Origin: JADLDB01 sp040752975
GTDB taxonomy: Bacteria; Myxococcota; Myxococcia; Myxococcales; Myxococcaceae
Direction of reading: 5' to 3'
Assembly (NCBI GenBank): GCA_040752975.1
Contig: JBFMHF010000007.1
Span: 41,236 to 105,235, forward strand
DNA: 64,000 nt
A program made the translations under genes and the position numbers. Within the stretch, counting starts at the first letter, position 1, and every line of letters begins with the position of its first letter. Below the pieces are notes generated by a model. That model ran no database searches. It was given only the letters and a program-made list of their open reading frames with translations, and had not been told where the DNA came from. Below, one piece after another: positions 16,654 through 25,420 of this stretch.

Positions 16654-17680
16654 ATGACGACGACGGCGGCTCTCTGGCTGGCGGTGCTGGCCGCGGCGGG
16701 TGCGGTGTTGGTGGCGGCGATGGCCGCGACGCGGAGGAGCCCCCTGTCCGGCCCGCTGACGCTCCTCTCCGTCGACCAGTTCGCGTGGAACGGCGCCACC
16801 ATCGGATTGCTCCTCACGGGGGATGATCGCTGGCGCTGGGTGGGGGCCGTCGTCTCGCCCGTCTTCCCGGCGATGGTGTTCCACTTCGCCCTCGTCTTCG
16901 TGGGGAAGCGGCGCTCGCTCGAGCGCTGGCTGTGGGCGACGTACGCCGTCTTCGGCGCACAGTGCGTGGGCAGCGCGGTGACGTACCTCAAGGCCGGCGG
17001 CGCGACAGCGGGGGACATCAGCTTCTGGGCAGGCGTGTTGGCGATCTGCATCCTCCCGCTCGTCGTGGGGGGCGGAGTCCTGGTGCTCCGACACCTCCGG
17101 CAGGCCGCGTCACCTCTGGAACGCCTGCGCACCTGGCTCTTCCTCGGCGCGCTGGCGGTGCTGACGGCCTCGGTGATGACGGACCTCTTGCACGACATGG
17201 GCTACGCGGTGCCCGCGCTGTCTCAGACGGGTAGCTTCCTCTTCACCGGGGCGATGGCGCTGCTCTCCTTCGGCACCGGCCTCATGCCGATGCCCAGCGC
17301 GGTGCGCTCCGGCGTCTTCACCGTGCTGGTGGTGCTGCTCTCGGCGGCGGTGGCGCTGCTGGCCTTCGTGGTGTGGCAGGGGAACCTCGCGGTGCTGGCG
17401 CTGGTGCTGAGCAGCCTCTCGGTGACGGGCATGCTGGTGGCCCGCCGCGTGACGTTGACGGTGGCCTCGCAGCGCCAGGGCCTCTCACGCTTCGCCAACG
17501 TGGGGCGCTTCTCGGCGCAGATGGCGCACGACTTGAAGAACCCGCTGGCCGCCGCCCGCGGAGCGCTCCAGTTCCTCGAGGAGGAGCGCCGCCAGGGGAA
17601 GAGCCTCGACCCGCACGCGCACTCCTGGGCCTGGTAGGCGAGCAGCTCGAGCGCATGACGCGCACCATCGACCGCGCCAG
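16654..17680 (+). pseudogene. Histidine kinase, frameshifted and lacking its ATPase domain
   Basis: From ATG 16654 the frame encodes about seven membrane helices (residues 1 to about 265) and the start of a HisKA dimerisation domain with the phosphoacceptor His292 in QMAHDLKNPLAAARG, then stops at 17637. The HisKA continues in a different frame as ARALLGLVGEQLERMTRTIDR (about 17616-17676). A single missing base in the C-run near 17609-17612 (ancestrally GACCCC) explains the shift. After about 17676 the kinase sequence ends abruptly and a coiled-coil gene begins in a third frame, so the whole HATPase domain is gone. The truncated 327-residue product could still be made as a membrane sensor but could not phosphorylate itself. 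I read this as a pseudogene created by a deletion plus a one-base loss. Confidence 0.8.
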
Positions 17681-17719
17681 GAGGAGGTCAACGAGCGGAT
17701 ATTCACCCGGCTCGACCTG

Positions 17720-18109
17720 ATGTCCGAGCGGATGAACGCGATGGCCAGCCAGCTGGGCGTCGTGACCCAGCGGATGAACGAGTTCGCCCAGCGGATGAAC
17801 GAGCTGACTGAGCGGATGAACGAGTTCACTCAGCGGACGAACGAGCTCACTCAGCGGACGAACGAGCTCACTCATCGGACAAACGAGCTGACGGCCGACT
17901 TCGCGAGCCTCCGTTCGGGCTTCGTGGAGCTGGCCGCCGACCAGGCGCTTCTGGGCTCCGAGTTTGCGGGGTTCCGGGCACTCACTCAGGAGCTCAGACA
18001 GAACCTGCGCCGTCTCACGGAGCTCTTCCTGCAGAGCCTGGACTCCAGCACCGACCGCTTCGATGAGCTCGAGGCGCGGCTAGCGGCGCTCGAGAAGAAG
18101 ACCGGCTGA
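17720..18109 (+). CDS. Heptad-repeat coiled-coil protein, probably 5'-truncated
   Basis: The open frame gives 129 residues. Residues 17-58 are six tandem heptads of the type (Q/E/H)R(M/T)NE(L/F)(T/A), followed by a second helical part ending in DELEARLAALEKK. The whole protein should be one long coiled coil. ATG 17720 is the first start, but the same frame continues upstream without a stop as QEEVNERIFTRLDL (17678-17719), directly up to the broken kinase gene, so the original N terminus was probably lost in the deletion that fused both loci. No membrane segment or signal peptide. The partner and function are unknown. Confidence 0.6.
   Translation: MSERMNAMASQLGVVTQRMNEFAQRMNELTERMNEFTQRTNELTQRTNELTHRTNELTADFASLRSGFVELAADQALLGSEFAGFRALTQELRQNLRRLTELFLQSLDSSTDRFDELEARLAALEKKTG
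17768..17893 (+). repeat. Six tandem 21-bp units encoding heptads
   Basis: Six direct copies of a 21-bp unit (CAGCGGATGAACGAG plus six bases) follow each other exactly in frame from 17768 to 17893. Copies four and five are identical for all 21 bases. One unit equals one heptad, so gain or loss of units would lengthen or shorten the coiled coil by two helical turns without a frameshift. Confidence 0.88.
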
Positions 18110-18240
18110 CGCGTCCTTCCTCACGGGCTTGATCCATCGCCCGCGGGGCCTCCCCCTGCTATGAGGACGTTTCCCCGCGCGGAGACTTGCCTCGTGCCCC
18201 CAAACCCCGCCATTCTCCGTGTCGCACACCGTCCGGAAGG

Positions 18241-18252
18241 CCGACCGGTCGG
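18241..18252. promoter_or_regulatory. Perfect 12-bp palindrome before the lipoprotein operon
   Basis: CCGACCGGTCGG is a perfect palindrome ending 16 bases before the first start codon of the five-gene operon (18269). It could be an operator, but in GC-rich DNA a chance palindrome is possible. The rest of the gap 18110-18240 shows no convincing promoter. Confidence 0.25.
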
Positions 18253-18268
18253 GCGGTTGGAGCCTCGC

Positions 18269-19390
18269 ATGCACCGCCTCGCGTCCCTGGTGGCGCTGGC
18301 CGTCCTCGCCACCGCTGCCGGCTGTGAGTGCCGCGGCCAGAACCTGGTCGCGACGTTGCCGCCGGACGTGCGCGTCGACACCTACTCGCAGCAGGCCGCG
18401 TCGAAAATCGACGTGCTGTGGGTCATCGACAACTCCGGCTCGATGGCCCCGCGGCAGGACAACCTGGCGCGCAACTTCCAGGCCTTCATCAACGAGTTCA
18501 CGAAGAACTCCATCGACTTCCGCATCGCCGTCACCACCACCGACATCTTCAAGGAAGCGGGCGCCTTCGTCGGCAACCCGAAGGTGCTGACGCCCACCAC
18601 GCCCAACCTCATCAACTCCTTCGCGGCCAACGTGAAGGTGGGCATCAACGGCAGCCCCTACGAGGTGGGCATGGAGGCGGCGCGCATGTCCATCGACAAG
18701 CAGCACGCGGCCAACGCGGCGCTGGTGGACACCTGCAAGCGCGGCTGCACTGCCTCGAAGCCCACGTGCCCCTACGACTGCGAGACGAAGACGGCCTTCC
18801 CCTTCCTGCGCCCCGACGCCTACCTCTACCTCGTCTTCGTGTCCGACGAGGACGACAAGTCCACCCAGGACGTGCGCTACTTCTACCGGTACTTCGAGAC
18901 GGCCAAGGGCGTGGGCAACGACGGCACCGTCACCACCGCGGCCATCATGGGCGACGTGCCCACCAACTCCTGCGGCGCGACGCCCGGCCAGAAGTACAAG
19001 GCGCTGTCGGACCTGACGGGCGGGGAAGTCGGCAGCATCTGCGACGAGAACTTCTCCACGACGCTCAAGAAGCTGGCCACCAACGCCGTGGGCCTCAAGC
19101 GGAAGTTCGCGCTCCAGGTGAAGCCCAACCTGCAGACGCTGGAGGTGCGCATCCGTTACCCCTGCAACATCGCCGCGGAGTTCACCCGGCCGTGCGCCAG
19201 CGTCGACAGCACGAAGTGCGAAGGCAACCCGGCCGACTCCATCAACCTGGTGTGCACGCCGAAGCAGGGCGCGCCCGACGGCTGGTCGTACGAGACGGCC
19301 AACAACGTCGTCTACTTCGCAGGTGAATCCGTGCCGGCGCTCTCGGGACAAATCGAGCTGCAGTACTACGAGGAAGGAAAGGGCCCGTGA
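18269..19390 (+). CDS. VWA-domain lipoprotein (first gene of five-lipoprotein operon)
   Basis: This 373-residue protein has a lipoprotein signal (HRLASLVALAVLATAAGC, Cys19) and a von Willebrand A domain with an intact metal-ion adhesion site, VIDNSGSM (Asp54, Ser56, Ser58), and LVFVSDEDD near residue 190. Cys-rich inserts (CKRGCTASKPTCPYDC, about 154-169) probably form disulfides. VWA lipoproteins bind protein ligands through a divalent metal, so this may be the recognition part of an envelope complex. A GGAG seven bases before ATG 18269 supports the start. The stop overlaps the next start as GTGA. Confidence 0.88.
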   Translation: MHRLASLVALAVLATAAGCECRGQNLVATLPPDVRVDTYSQQAASKIDVLWVIDNSGSMAPRQDNLARNFQAFINEFTKNSIDFRIAVTTTDIFKEAGAFVGNPKVLTPTTPNLINSFAANVKVGINGSPYEVGMEAARMSIDKQHAANAALVDTCKRGCTASKPTCPYDCETKTAFPFLRPDAYLYLVFVSDEDDKSTQDVRYFYRYFETAKGVGNDGTVTTAAIMGDVPTNSCGATPGQKYKALSDLTGGEVGSICDENFSTTLKKLATNAVGLKRKFALQVKPNLQTLEVRIRYPCNIAAEFTRPCASVDSTKCEGNPADSINLVCTPKQGAPDGWSYETANNVVYFAGESVPALSGQIELQYYEEGKGP

Positions 19391-20835
19391 CGCAGCGGCT
19401 GTTCATCACCCTGGCGCTGCTCGCCGCCGCCTGTGGAGACCCCAACGTCAGCCGCGTGAAGCCGCAGCTGTCGCCGCCCGCCTCCCCGGTGGACTTCGGC
19501 ACGCTGCCGGTCCTCAACGAGAAGCGCGTGGACGTGCCCGTGCTGAACGTGGGCCGCGCGCCGATGACGGTCTCCAACGTCACGCTGGGCAAGGCCGATG
19601 GCGTCTTTCAAATCGTCTCCGCGCCGGAGCGCGTGGAGACGGGCATCACCGAGAACATCGTGGTGGCCTTCGTGCCGCCGCTGGAGCAGGCGTACGAAGA
19701 CACGCTCACCTTCGAGACGGACGACCCGGACAACGCGTCCATCACCGTGACGCTCAAGGGGCTGGGCTCGACGCGCGCGGCGATGGCCTTCGAGCCGGCG
19801 ATGCTGGACTTCGGGCGCGTCGGCGAGTGCAGCTCGTCCGTGCTGCAGCTCACCGTCCGCTCCACGGGGACGGCCGACCTGGTGCTCAACGAGATCGCCT
19901 TCACCGACGGCACCTCGCCTGCGTACACCTTCGTCGGCTCGACGCGCACGCCCGCCACCATCCCCACCACGGGCAGCAACGGCCTGCCGGGTGAGATTCA
20001 GCTCACGGTGAAGGTGGCCGTCGCGCAGGGCTCGACGGGGATGCTGACCGGCGGCATTCGCCTCAAGTCGACGGACCCGGATCAACGCGAGGTCGTCATT
20101 CCGTTGACTACCACCGTCAACCAGGCGCCGGTGCCGGACATCGGCATGCTGGGCGTGGCCGCGCCGGGGCAGACGGTGGCGCTGGATGGCGGCGCCTCCA
20201 TGGACCCCGACGGTGACACGCCGCTCTCGTTCCAGTGGACGCTGCGCTCCAAGCCGCTGTCGTCGAACACCACGCTGTCCACGACGGACCAGCCGCAGAC
20301 CTCGATGACGCTCGACCCCTCGGTGCCCGGCGCCTACGAGGTGCAGCTCGACGTCACCGACGCGCAGGGCGTGAAGAACTGCATGCCCGCCCGCACCACC
20401 GTCGTCGCCGCGCCAGCGCAGAAGCTGCTGGTGGAGCTCTTCTGGGACAACACCGGCACGGACCTGGACCTCCATGTGCTGCGCACGGCCAGCTCGGCCC
20501 TCTTCGGCATCCCCGACGACTGCCACTACCAGAACCGCACGCCCGACTGGGGCATGCCCATGGGCAACGACAACCCCGAATTGGTGCGCGACGCCCTCAC
20601 CGGCTACGGGCCCGAGGTGTTCGGCTACGTCAACCCCATCGACACCACCTACCGGGTGACGGTCGTCTTCAACAACGAGCTGCTCTCGCCCATGCCGGCC
20701 AGCAAGGCCACCGTGCGCGTGTACCTCTACGGCATTCTGAAGGCCGAGGTGTCGAAGACGCTGAACAAGAAGGGCGACGTGTGGCGCGTGGTGGACGTGA
20801 CGTGGCCCTCGGGCGAGGTGATGAACGTCCCATGA
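19387..20835 (+). CDS. Lipoprotein with HYDIN/ASPM-like, PKD-like and YfaP-like domains
   Basis: The 482-residue product has a lipoprotein signal (QRLFITLALLAAAC, Cys16). Residues about 33-230 hold two Ig-like HYDIN/ASPM-type ('choice-of-anchor') domains, recognisable by VDFGTLPV and LDFGRVGECSS openings and CxSTGTADLVL. About 235-330 is a PKD-like domain (GQTVALDGGASMDPDGD, YEVQLDVTDAQG). About 335-482 resembles the YfaP/DUF2135 fold: LLVELFWDNTGTDLDLHVLR, then GYGPEVFGYVNPIDTTYRVTV. All are extracellular beta modules for binding or spacing. It is coupled both ways: start GTG 19387 overlaps the VWA stop, and the stop overlaps the next ATG. Confidence 0.85.
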   Translation: MTQRLFITLALLAAACGDPNVSRVKPQLSPPASPVDFGTLPVLNEKRVDVPVLNVGRAPMTVSNVTLGKADGVFQIVSAPERVETGITENIVVAFVPPLEQAYEDTLTFETDDPDNASITVTLKGLGSTRAAMAFEPAMLDFGRVGECSSSVLQLTVRSTGTADLVLNEIAFTDGTSPAYTFVGSTRTPATIPTTGSNGLPGEIQLTVKVAVAQGSTGMLTGGIRLKSTDPDQREVVIPLTTTVNQAPVPDIGMLGVAAPGQTVALDGGASMDPDGDTPLSFQWTLRSKPLSSNTTLSTTDQPQTSMTLDPSVPGAYEVQLDVTDAQGVKNCMPARTTVVAAPAQKLLVELFWDNTGTDLDLHVLRTASSALFGIPDDCHYQNRTPDWGMPMGNDNPELVRDALTGYGPEVFGYVNPIDTTYRVTVVFNNELLSPMPASKATVRVYLYGILKAEVSKTLNKKGDVWRVVDVTWPSGEVMNVP

Positions 20836-22289
20836 CGCGCGCGCTCCTCATCGGCCTCGCTGGGCTCTCGCTGCTGGCCTGCCCCAACACCTCGACGACG
20901 CCCGAGGACGCGGGGCGCCCGCCGGAGTGCACGTCACGCAGCGAGTGCGACGCGGGCATGGTGTGCACCGCCGAGCAGTACTGCGCCACCTGCACCACCT
21001 CGGGCCAGTGCACGGTGAAGGAGACGTGTGACGTCGACACGCGCCTGTGTACCCTGCGCGAAGGCTGGGGCACCCAGTGCACCGTCAACGAGGACTGCCA
21101 GGCGGGCAGTTGGTGCAAGCAGGGGCTGTGCAAGCCGCGCAGCGAGGTGAGCCTGTGCCCGGGCGGGGAGAACGCCGAGTGCCCGCAGGGCGAGCGCTGC
21201 AACAAGGTGACGACGGTGTGTGAAGAGGACCTGGGCTGCTCCACCGCCGACGACTGCTCGGCGGGCGAGACGTGCAACACCGGCAGCCGCGCCTGCGTGC
21301 CGAAGTGCACCGTCGACACCCAGTCCGAGGTGTGCTCCCCCGGAGAGCGCTGCGTGGGCGAGCAGTGCGTGCAGTGCACCGACAGCTCCGAGTGCGGGGT
21401 GGGCCTGGTGTGTGACGCGGCCGGCCGCTGCAGCGCGGGGGACCGCTGCTACACCGACCGCGACTGTGACGTGCCGCTGGTGTGCTTCGTCCAGACGGGC
21501 GCGTGCCTGCCGAAGGCCCCGCCGTGCATCAGCGACGACACCTGCGCGGCCAACCAGCGCTGCGACGTGCCTTCCGGGCGCTGCATCCCCCGCACCTGCC
21601 AGCCGGACCGCTACGAGCCCAACGACGACGACACGAAGGCCTTCAACGTGGCGCCCGGCGCGTACCGGAACCTCACGCTGTGCGCGAATGACGTCGACTG
21701 GTACGGCATCACCCTGGCGCGCGGGGACCAGCTGGGCGTCAACCTCGACGCGGACCCCTTCAGCGAAAACAGCTTCACCACCGTCATCAAGGACGGCACC
21801 GGGCGCACGCTGGCCGGCGGCAAGCTGCTGGTCAGCTACGTCGCGCCCACGCCGGCGAAGTACTTCGTCGTCATCGCCAGCACCGACCCTTTCCAGCCGT
21901 ACGACGTCACCTTCTTGAAGTCGCGCGGCACGCCGTGTGACGACGACGCGCTCGAGCCCAACGACTCCGCCACGCAGCCCACGGCGCTGAACATGAGCAA
22001 CCAGGCCGACGGGCAGGTGTGCCCCCAGGACCAGGACTGGTTCCGCGTGGCGGTGCCGATGGGGAAGGGCGTGACGGCGTCCCTCATCAACTACGACTCC
22101 GGGCGCGGCCTCCTGAGGCTGTGTCTGCTGTCGGACGACGGCGTCAACACGCTGGCGTGCTCGTCGGACGTGCTGCCGGTGGTGAGCGCCAACGCCGCCA
22201 CGGTGGGCGGCCAGAACGTGCTGGTGCGGGTGCTGGGTGACTCGGATCGCATCGCCAATTCCTACACGCTGAAGGTGGAGCTCCCATGA
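20832..22289 (+). CDS. Cys-rich lipoprotein with C-terminal PPC-like domains
   Basis: This 485-residue protein has a lipoprotein signal ending LSLLAC (Cys17). Residues about 30-255 hold some ten short Cys-rich repeats of the C-x(4-6)-C-x(2-3)-G-x-x-C kind (for example CTVNEDCQAGSWCKQGLC) that would be heavily disulfide-bonded. From about 256 there are two PPC-like beta domains, each opened by a YEPNDD or LEPNDS motif and containing DVDWYGI or DQDWFRV. The same pattern (Cys-rich stalk then PPC) is common in exported proteins of this lineage. ATG 20832 overlaps the previous stop as ATGA, and its own stop overlaps the next start. Confidence 0.87.
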   Translation: MTRALLIGLAGLSLLACPNTSTTPEDAGRPPECTSRSECDAGMVCTAEQYCATCTTSGQCTVKETCDVDTRLCTLREGWGTQCTVNEDCQAGSWCKQGLCKPRSEVSLCPGGENAECPQGERCNKVTTVCEEDLGCSTADDCSAGETCNTGSRACVPKCTVDTQSEVCSPGERCVGEQCVQCTDSSECGVGLVCDAAGRCSAGDRCYTDRDCDVPLVCFVQTGACLPKAPPCISDDTCAANQRCDVPSGRCIPRTCQPDRYEPNDDDTKAFNVAPGAYRNLTLCANDVDWYGITLARGDQLGVNLDADPFSENSFTTVIKDGTGRTLAGGKLLVSYVAPTPAKYFVVIASTDPFQPYDVTFLKSRGTPCDDDALEPNDSATQPTALNMSNQADGQVCPQDQDWFRVAVPMGKGVTASLINYDSGRGLLRLCLLSDDGVNTLACSSDVLPVVSANAATVGGQNVLVRVLGDSDRIANSYTLKVELP

Positions 22290-25200
22290 GCCACGGACTC
22301 GACGCCCGGGTGAAGGCCGCGCTGTTGGCGGTGACGCTGCTGGGGCTGTTGCCCGGCTGCGGCTGTGGCAAGCCTTCGACGCAAACGGACTCCGGCACGC
22401 CGGACGCCTCGGTGGAGGTGGACGCGGGCGTGGAGGACGCGGGCGAGGAGTTCGACGCCGGCATGGAAGAGGACGCCGGGCCGCCTCCGATGCTGGCGCT
22501 GCGGCGACTTTTGCCTCCGCGTGGCTCGTCGGCCGGTGGGACGCCGGTGCTGCTCGAAGGCTCGGCCTTCCTCCGCGACTTCGCGGGCACGGGCAGCCAG
22601 GCGAAGCCGCTCACCAGCATCAAGGTGGGCAGCAACCCGGTGTTGGACTTTCAAATCATCGACGACGAAACCATCGAACTCCGCACACCGCCCGGCAGCG
22701 CGGGCCCGGCGTCCGTCACGCTCACCAATCCGAACGGCTCCGTCATCTGCAACAACTGCTTCACCTACTTCGACGACCTGGTGGTGACGTCCTTCTCTCC
22801 GCGGGAAGGCCCGCTGGCGGGCGGCACCGAGGTGACGTTGAACGGCCAGGGCTTCACGCAAGACACGCAGGTGCTGTTCGGCCAGTTCTCCAGTCCGCAG
22901 ATCACCTTCGTCTCGTCGACGCAGCTGAAGGCGGTGGCGCCGCGGGGCGCGGTGGCCGACCTGGTGGACGTCGTCGTGTACAACAAGAACGGCGTCAACA
23001 CGCAGCGGCGCAGCTACCGCTACGTGAGTGAGCCGGTGCTGACGAGCCTCTCTCCGATGACGGGGCCGGTGGCGGGCGGCACGGTGGTGACGGTGACGGG
23101 CGTGGGCCTCCTCGGGGTGACGGGGGTGAAGTTCGGCGCCGCGGACGGTACGGCCCTCAGCGTGGCCTCGGACACGTCGCTCACGGTGACGACGCCGTCA
23201 GCCGCCTCCACGGGCGCGGTGGATGTGACGCTGGTGACGCCGCTGGAGTCGCGCACGTACAAGAACGCCTTCGCCTACGTGGACAGCACGGGAGGCTTCG
23301 CTGTCTTCGGCGTCTTCCCTCACGTCGTCCGCGCGGGACAGACGGTGACGCTCACCGGGCAGGCGCTCGACCAGGGCGCGCTGACGGTGTCCATCGGAGG
23401 GCAGGCGGCGACGGTGACGGCCTCCACCTTCTCCACGGCGACGGTGACGGTGCCGGCGCGGGGCAGCGCTCCGCGGAAGTCGGACGTGGTGGTGACGGGC
23501 GCGGGCAGCGCGACGCTGACGGGCGGGGCGACGTGGCGCATCTCACTCACCTCCATCACGCCGACGAGCGGGCCCGCCGCGGGGGGCACGTCCGTCACGG
23601 TGGCGGGCAGCGCGATTCCCGCGGCCGCAGAGGTGAAGGTGGGTGCGCTCGCGGCGACGGGCGTGACGGTGACGGGTGAGACGGGCTTCACCGCGACGAC
23701 GGGGGCAGGCAGCGGCGGCGCGGCGAGCGACCTGGTGGTGCGCGAGGCTGCGGATCCGGAAAACGAGGAGGTGCTGCCCGGCGCCTTCACCTACCTCGAG
23801 CCCTTGTCCATCGGCCGGGTGCAGCCGGAGCGCGGCGCCATCGCCGGCGGGACGCTGGTGACGGTGCTGGGCGCGGGCTTCGGGGACGCGACGGTGGTGT
23901 CCTTCGGAGGGGTCCGCGCGAAGGACTTGAAGCTCATCGACAGCCACACGCTGACGTGCCGCACGCCGAAGGCGGCGCAGGTGGGCGTGGTGGACGTGCG
24001 GGTGGAGCGCCTGACGGAGAACGACACGCTGCCGGGCGGCTTCTCGTACTTCGACCCTCGCAGCATCTCGGGCGGGCTGTCGGGCGGGCCGCTGGTGGGG
24101 ACGCTGAACATCACCGTGCTGGACTCGACGCAGGGGCTGTACGGCGCGCCGGTGCCGCAGGCGATGGTGATGCTGGGCGTGGATCCGACGACGCCCTTCC
24201 AGGGCGAGACGGATCAGCGCGGGCAAATCACCTTCAGTGACCCATCGCTGGTGAAGGCGCAGACGGTGACGGTCTTCAAGGAGAACTACGAGTCGACGAC
24301 GGTGACGGCGGTGAACGCGGAGAACCTCACCGTCTTCATCTCGCGGACCGGCGGGGGCGACGGCAGCCCTGGCTCTCCGCCTCCCTCGCCGCCGCCCTCC
24401 ACCATCGCGGGCCGCGTCACCGGCTTCAAGTCTCCGCGCCCGCTGGTGGGCATGGAGTCGCTGGAGGCGCGCGTCTTCGTGGCGCAGACGTCGCTGTACG
24501 GCGGGCCTCCCTTCGCCGGGCTGCGCGATCGCTCGCGGGAGAAGTGGCGCATCACCTCGGATGGAGGGGAGTACCTCGTCTTCACCGGGGCCGGCCTTCG
24601 GGCGGTGTACGCGGTGCTGGGCATCAACAACCCGGCGAACCAGACCTTCACGCCGGTGGCGATGGGCGTGCGGCGCGCCATCACCACGTCGCCGGACAAC
24701 CCGGCCACGGGGCGGGACATCGTGCTGGACATGCAGCTCGACCTCGCGGTGCCCGTCACCATCGACTCGCCGCTGACGTTCCCCGGGCCGCTCGGGCCGG
24801 AGCCGGGCCTCAACAGCCTCTACGCGTGGCTGGACCTCGGCGCGGAAGGCTTCATCCCCAACCCGAACAACTGGGGCACGGGGACGACGGTGACCTCGTC
24901 GGTGGCGTCGGCGAGCGCGATGCTCACCTTCCCGTCCTTCCCCCGGCTGGACGGCTCCAACTTCATCTTCTTGAACGAGTCGGCGGGCTCGCAGTCCTAC
25001 CCGGTCAGCTACTACTTCCGGCGTCAGCCGGGAGACTTGAGCCAGGGCGTCACCATCGGGCCGATGCTGCCGGCGCCCAACCTCACCGCCCCGCTGCTCG
25101 GCAACTTCACGGGCACCATCTCGTGGACGCTGGCGCCCGGGGCGGTGCCGGATCTCCACAACGTGCAGATCCTCAAGCCCACGCTCTTCGGCAACGTCTC

Positions 25201-25420
25201 GCTGTGGAACATGGTGCTGCCGGGGACGGAGACGCAGGTGGTGCTGCCGCCGCCGGCGGTGGACAAGCTGATGCGTGAGGAGGAGGGCAACACGCTCTTC
25301 GTGGTCATCTTCTCGAGCCGCTCGCCGAAGTTCGCCTACAACCAGTGGACGTACGACACGCTCTCGGGCGTGAGCTGGTCCAGCTACACCATCGCCGTGT
25401 CGGAACCGTTCATTCCATGA
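22286..25420 (+). CDS. Large lipoprotein with six IPT/TIG domains and a carboxypeptidase-regulatory-like domain
   Basis: The 1044-residue product carries a lipoprotein signal (TLLGLLPGC, Cys25), an Asp/Ala/Gly-rich spacer, and six IPT/TIG Ig-like domains beginning near residues 70, 165, 250, 340, 421 and 508, each opened by a P-x-x-G-x(2-3)-GGT-x-V motif (degenerate in the fourth). A carboxypeptidase-regulatory-like domain follows at about 604-690 (LDSTQGLYGAPVPQAMVML, DQRGQITF), then a Pro/Gly linker (PPPSPPPS) and a C-terminal beta-rich region of about 330 residues that I do not recognise. It is probably the longest rod of the complex encoded by this operon. Coupled on both sides by ATGA overlaps. 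Confidence 0.88.
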   Translation: MSHGLDARVKAALLAVTLLGLLPGCGCGKPSTQTDSGTPDASVEVDAGVEDAGEEFDAGMEEDAGPPPMLALRRLLPPRGSSAGGTPVLLEGSAFLRDFAGTGSQAKPLTSIKVGSNPVLDFQIIDDETIELRTPPGSAGPASVTLTNPNGSVICNNCFTYFDDLVVTSFSPREGPLAGGTEVTLNGQGFTQDTQVLFGQFSSPQITFVSSTQLKAVAPRGAVADLVDVVVYNKNGVNTQRRSYRYVSEPVLTSLSPMTGPVAGGTVVTVTGVGLLGVTGVKFGAADGTALSVASDTSLTVTTPSAASTGAVDVTLVTPLESRTYKNAFAYVDSTGGFAVFGVFPHVVRAGQTVTLTGQALDQGALTVSIGGQAATVTASTFSTATVTVPARGSAPRKSDVVVTGAGSATLTGGATWRISLTSITPTSGPAAGGTSVTVAGSAIPAAAEVKVGALAATGVTVTGETGFTATTGAGSGGAASDLVVREAADPENEEVLPGAFTYLEPLSIGRVQPERGAIAGGTLVTVLGAGFGDATVVSFGGVRAKDLKLIDSHTLTCRTPKAAQVGVVDVRVERLTENDTLPGGFSYFDPRSISGGLSGGPLVGTLNITVLDSTQGLYGAPVPQAMVMLGVDPTTPFQGETDQRGQITFSDPSLVKAQTVTVFKENYESTTVTAVNAENLTVFISRTGGGDGSPGSPPPSPPPSTIAGRVTGFKSPRPLVGMESLEARVFVAQTSLYGGPPFAGLRDRSREKWRITSDGGEYLVFTGAGLRAVYAVLGINNPANQTFTPVAMGVRRAITTSPDNPATGRDIVLDMQLDLAVPVTIDSPLTFPGPLGPEPGLNSLYAWLDLGAEGFIPNPNNWGTGTTVTSSVASASAMLTFPSFPRLDGSNFIFLNESAGSQSYPVSYYFRRQPGDLSQGVTIGPMLPAPNLTAPLLGNFTGTISWTLAPGAVPDLHNVQILKPTLFGNVSLWNMVLPGTETQVVLPPPAVDKLMREEEGNTLFVVIFSSRSPKFAYNQWTYDTLSGVSWSSYTIAVSEPFIP

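Noticed and set aside
16241..16657. Small open frames in the PAP2-kinase gap
   Set aside because: They lack ribosome-binding sites and coding pattern, and overlap the inverted repeats.
23543..25159. Minus-strand frame of 538 codons under the IPT/TIG gene
   Set aside because: His/Arg-rich shadow of a gene with six recognised IPT motifs.
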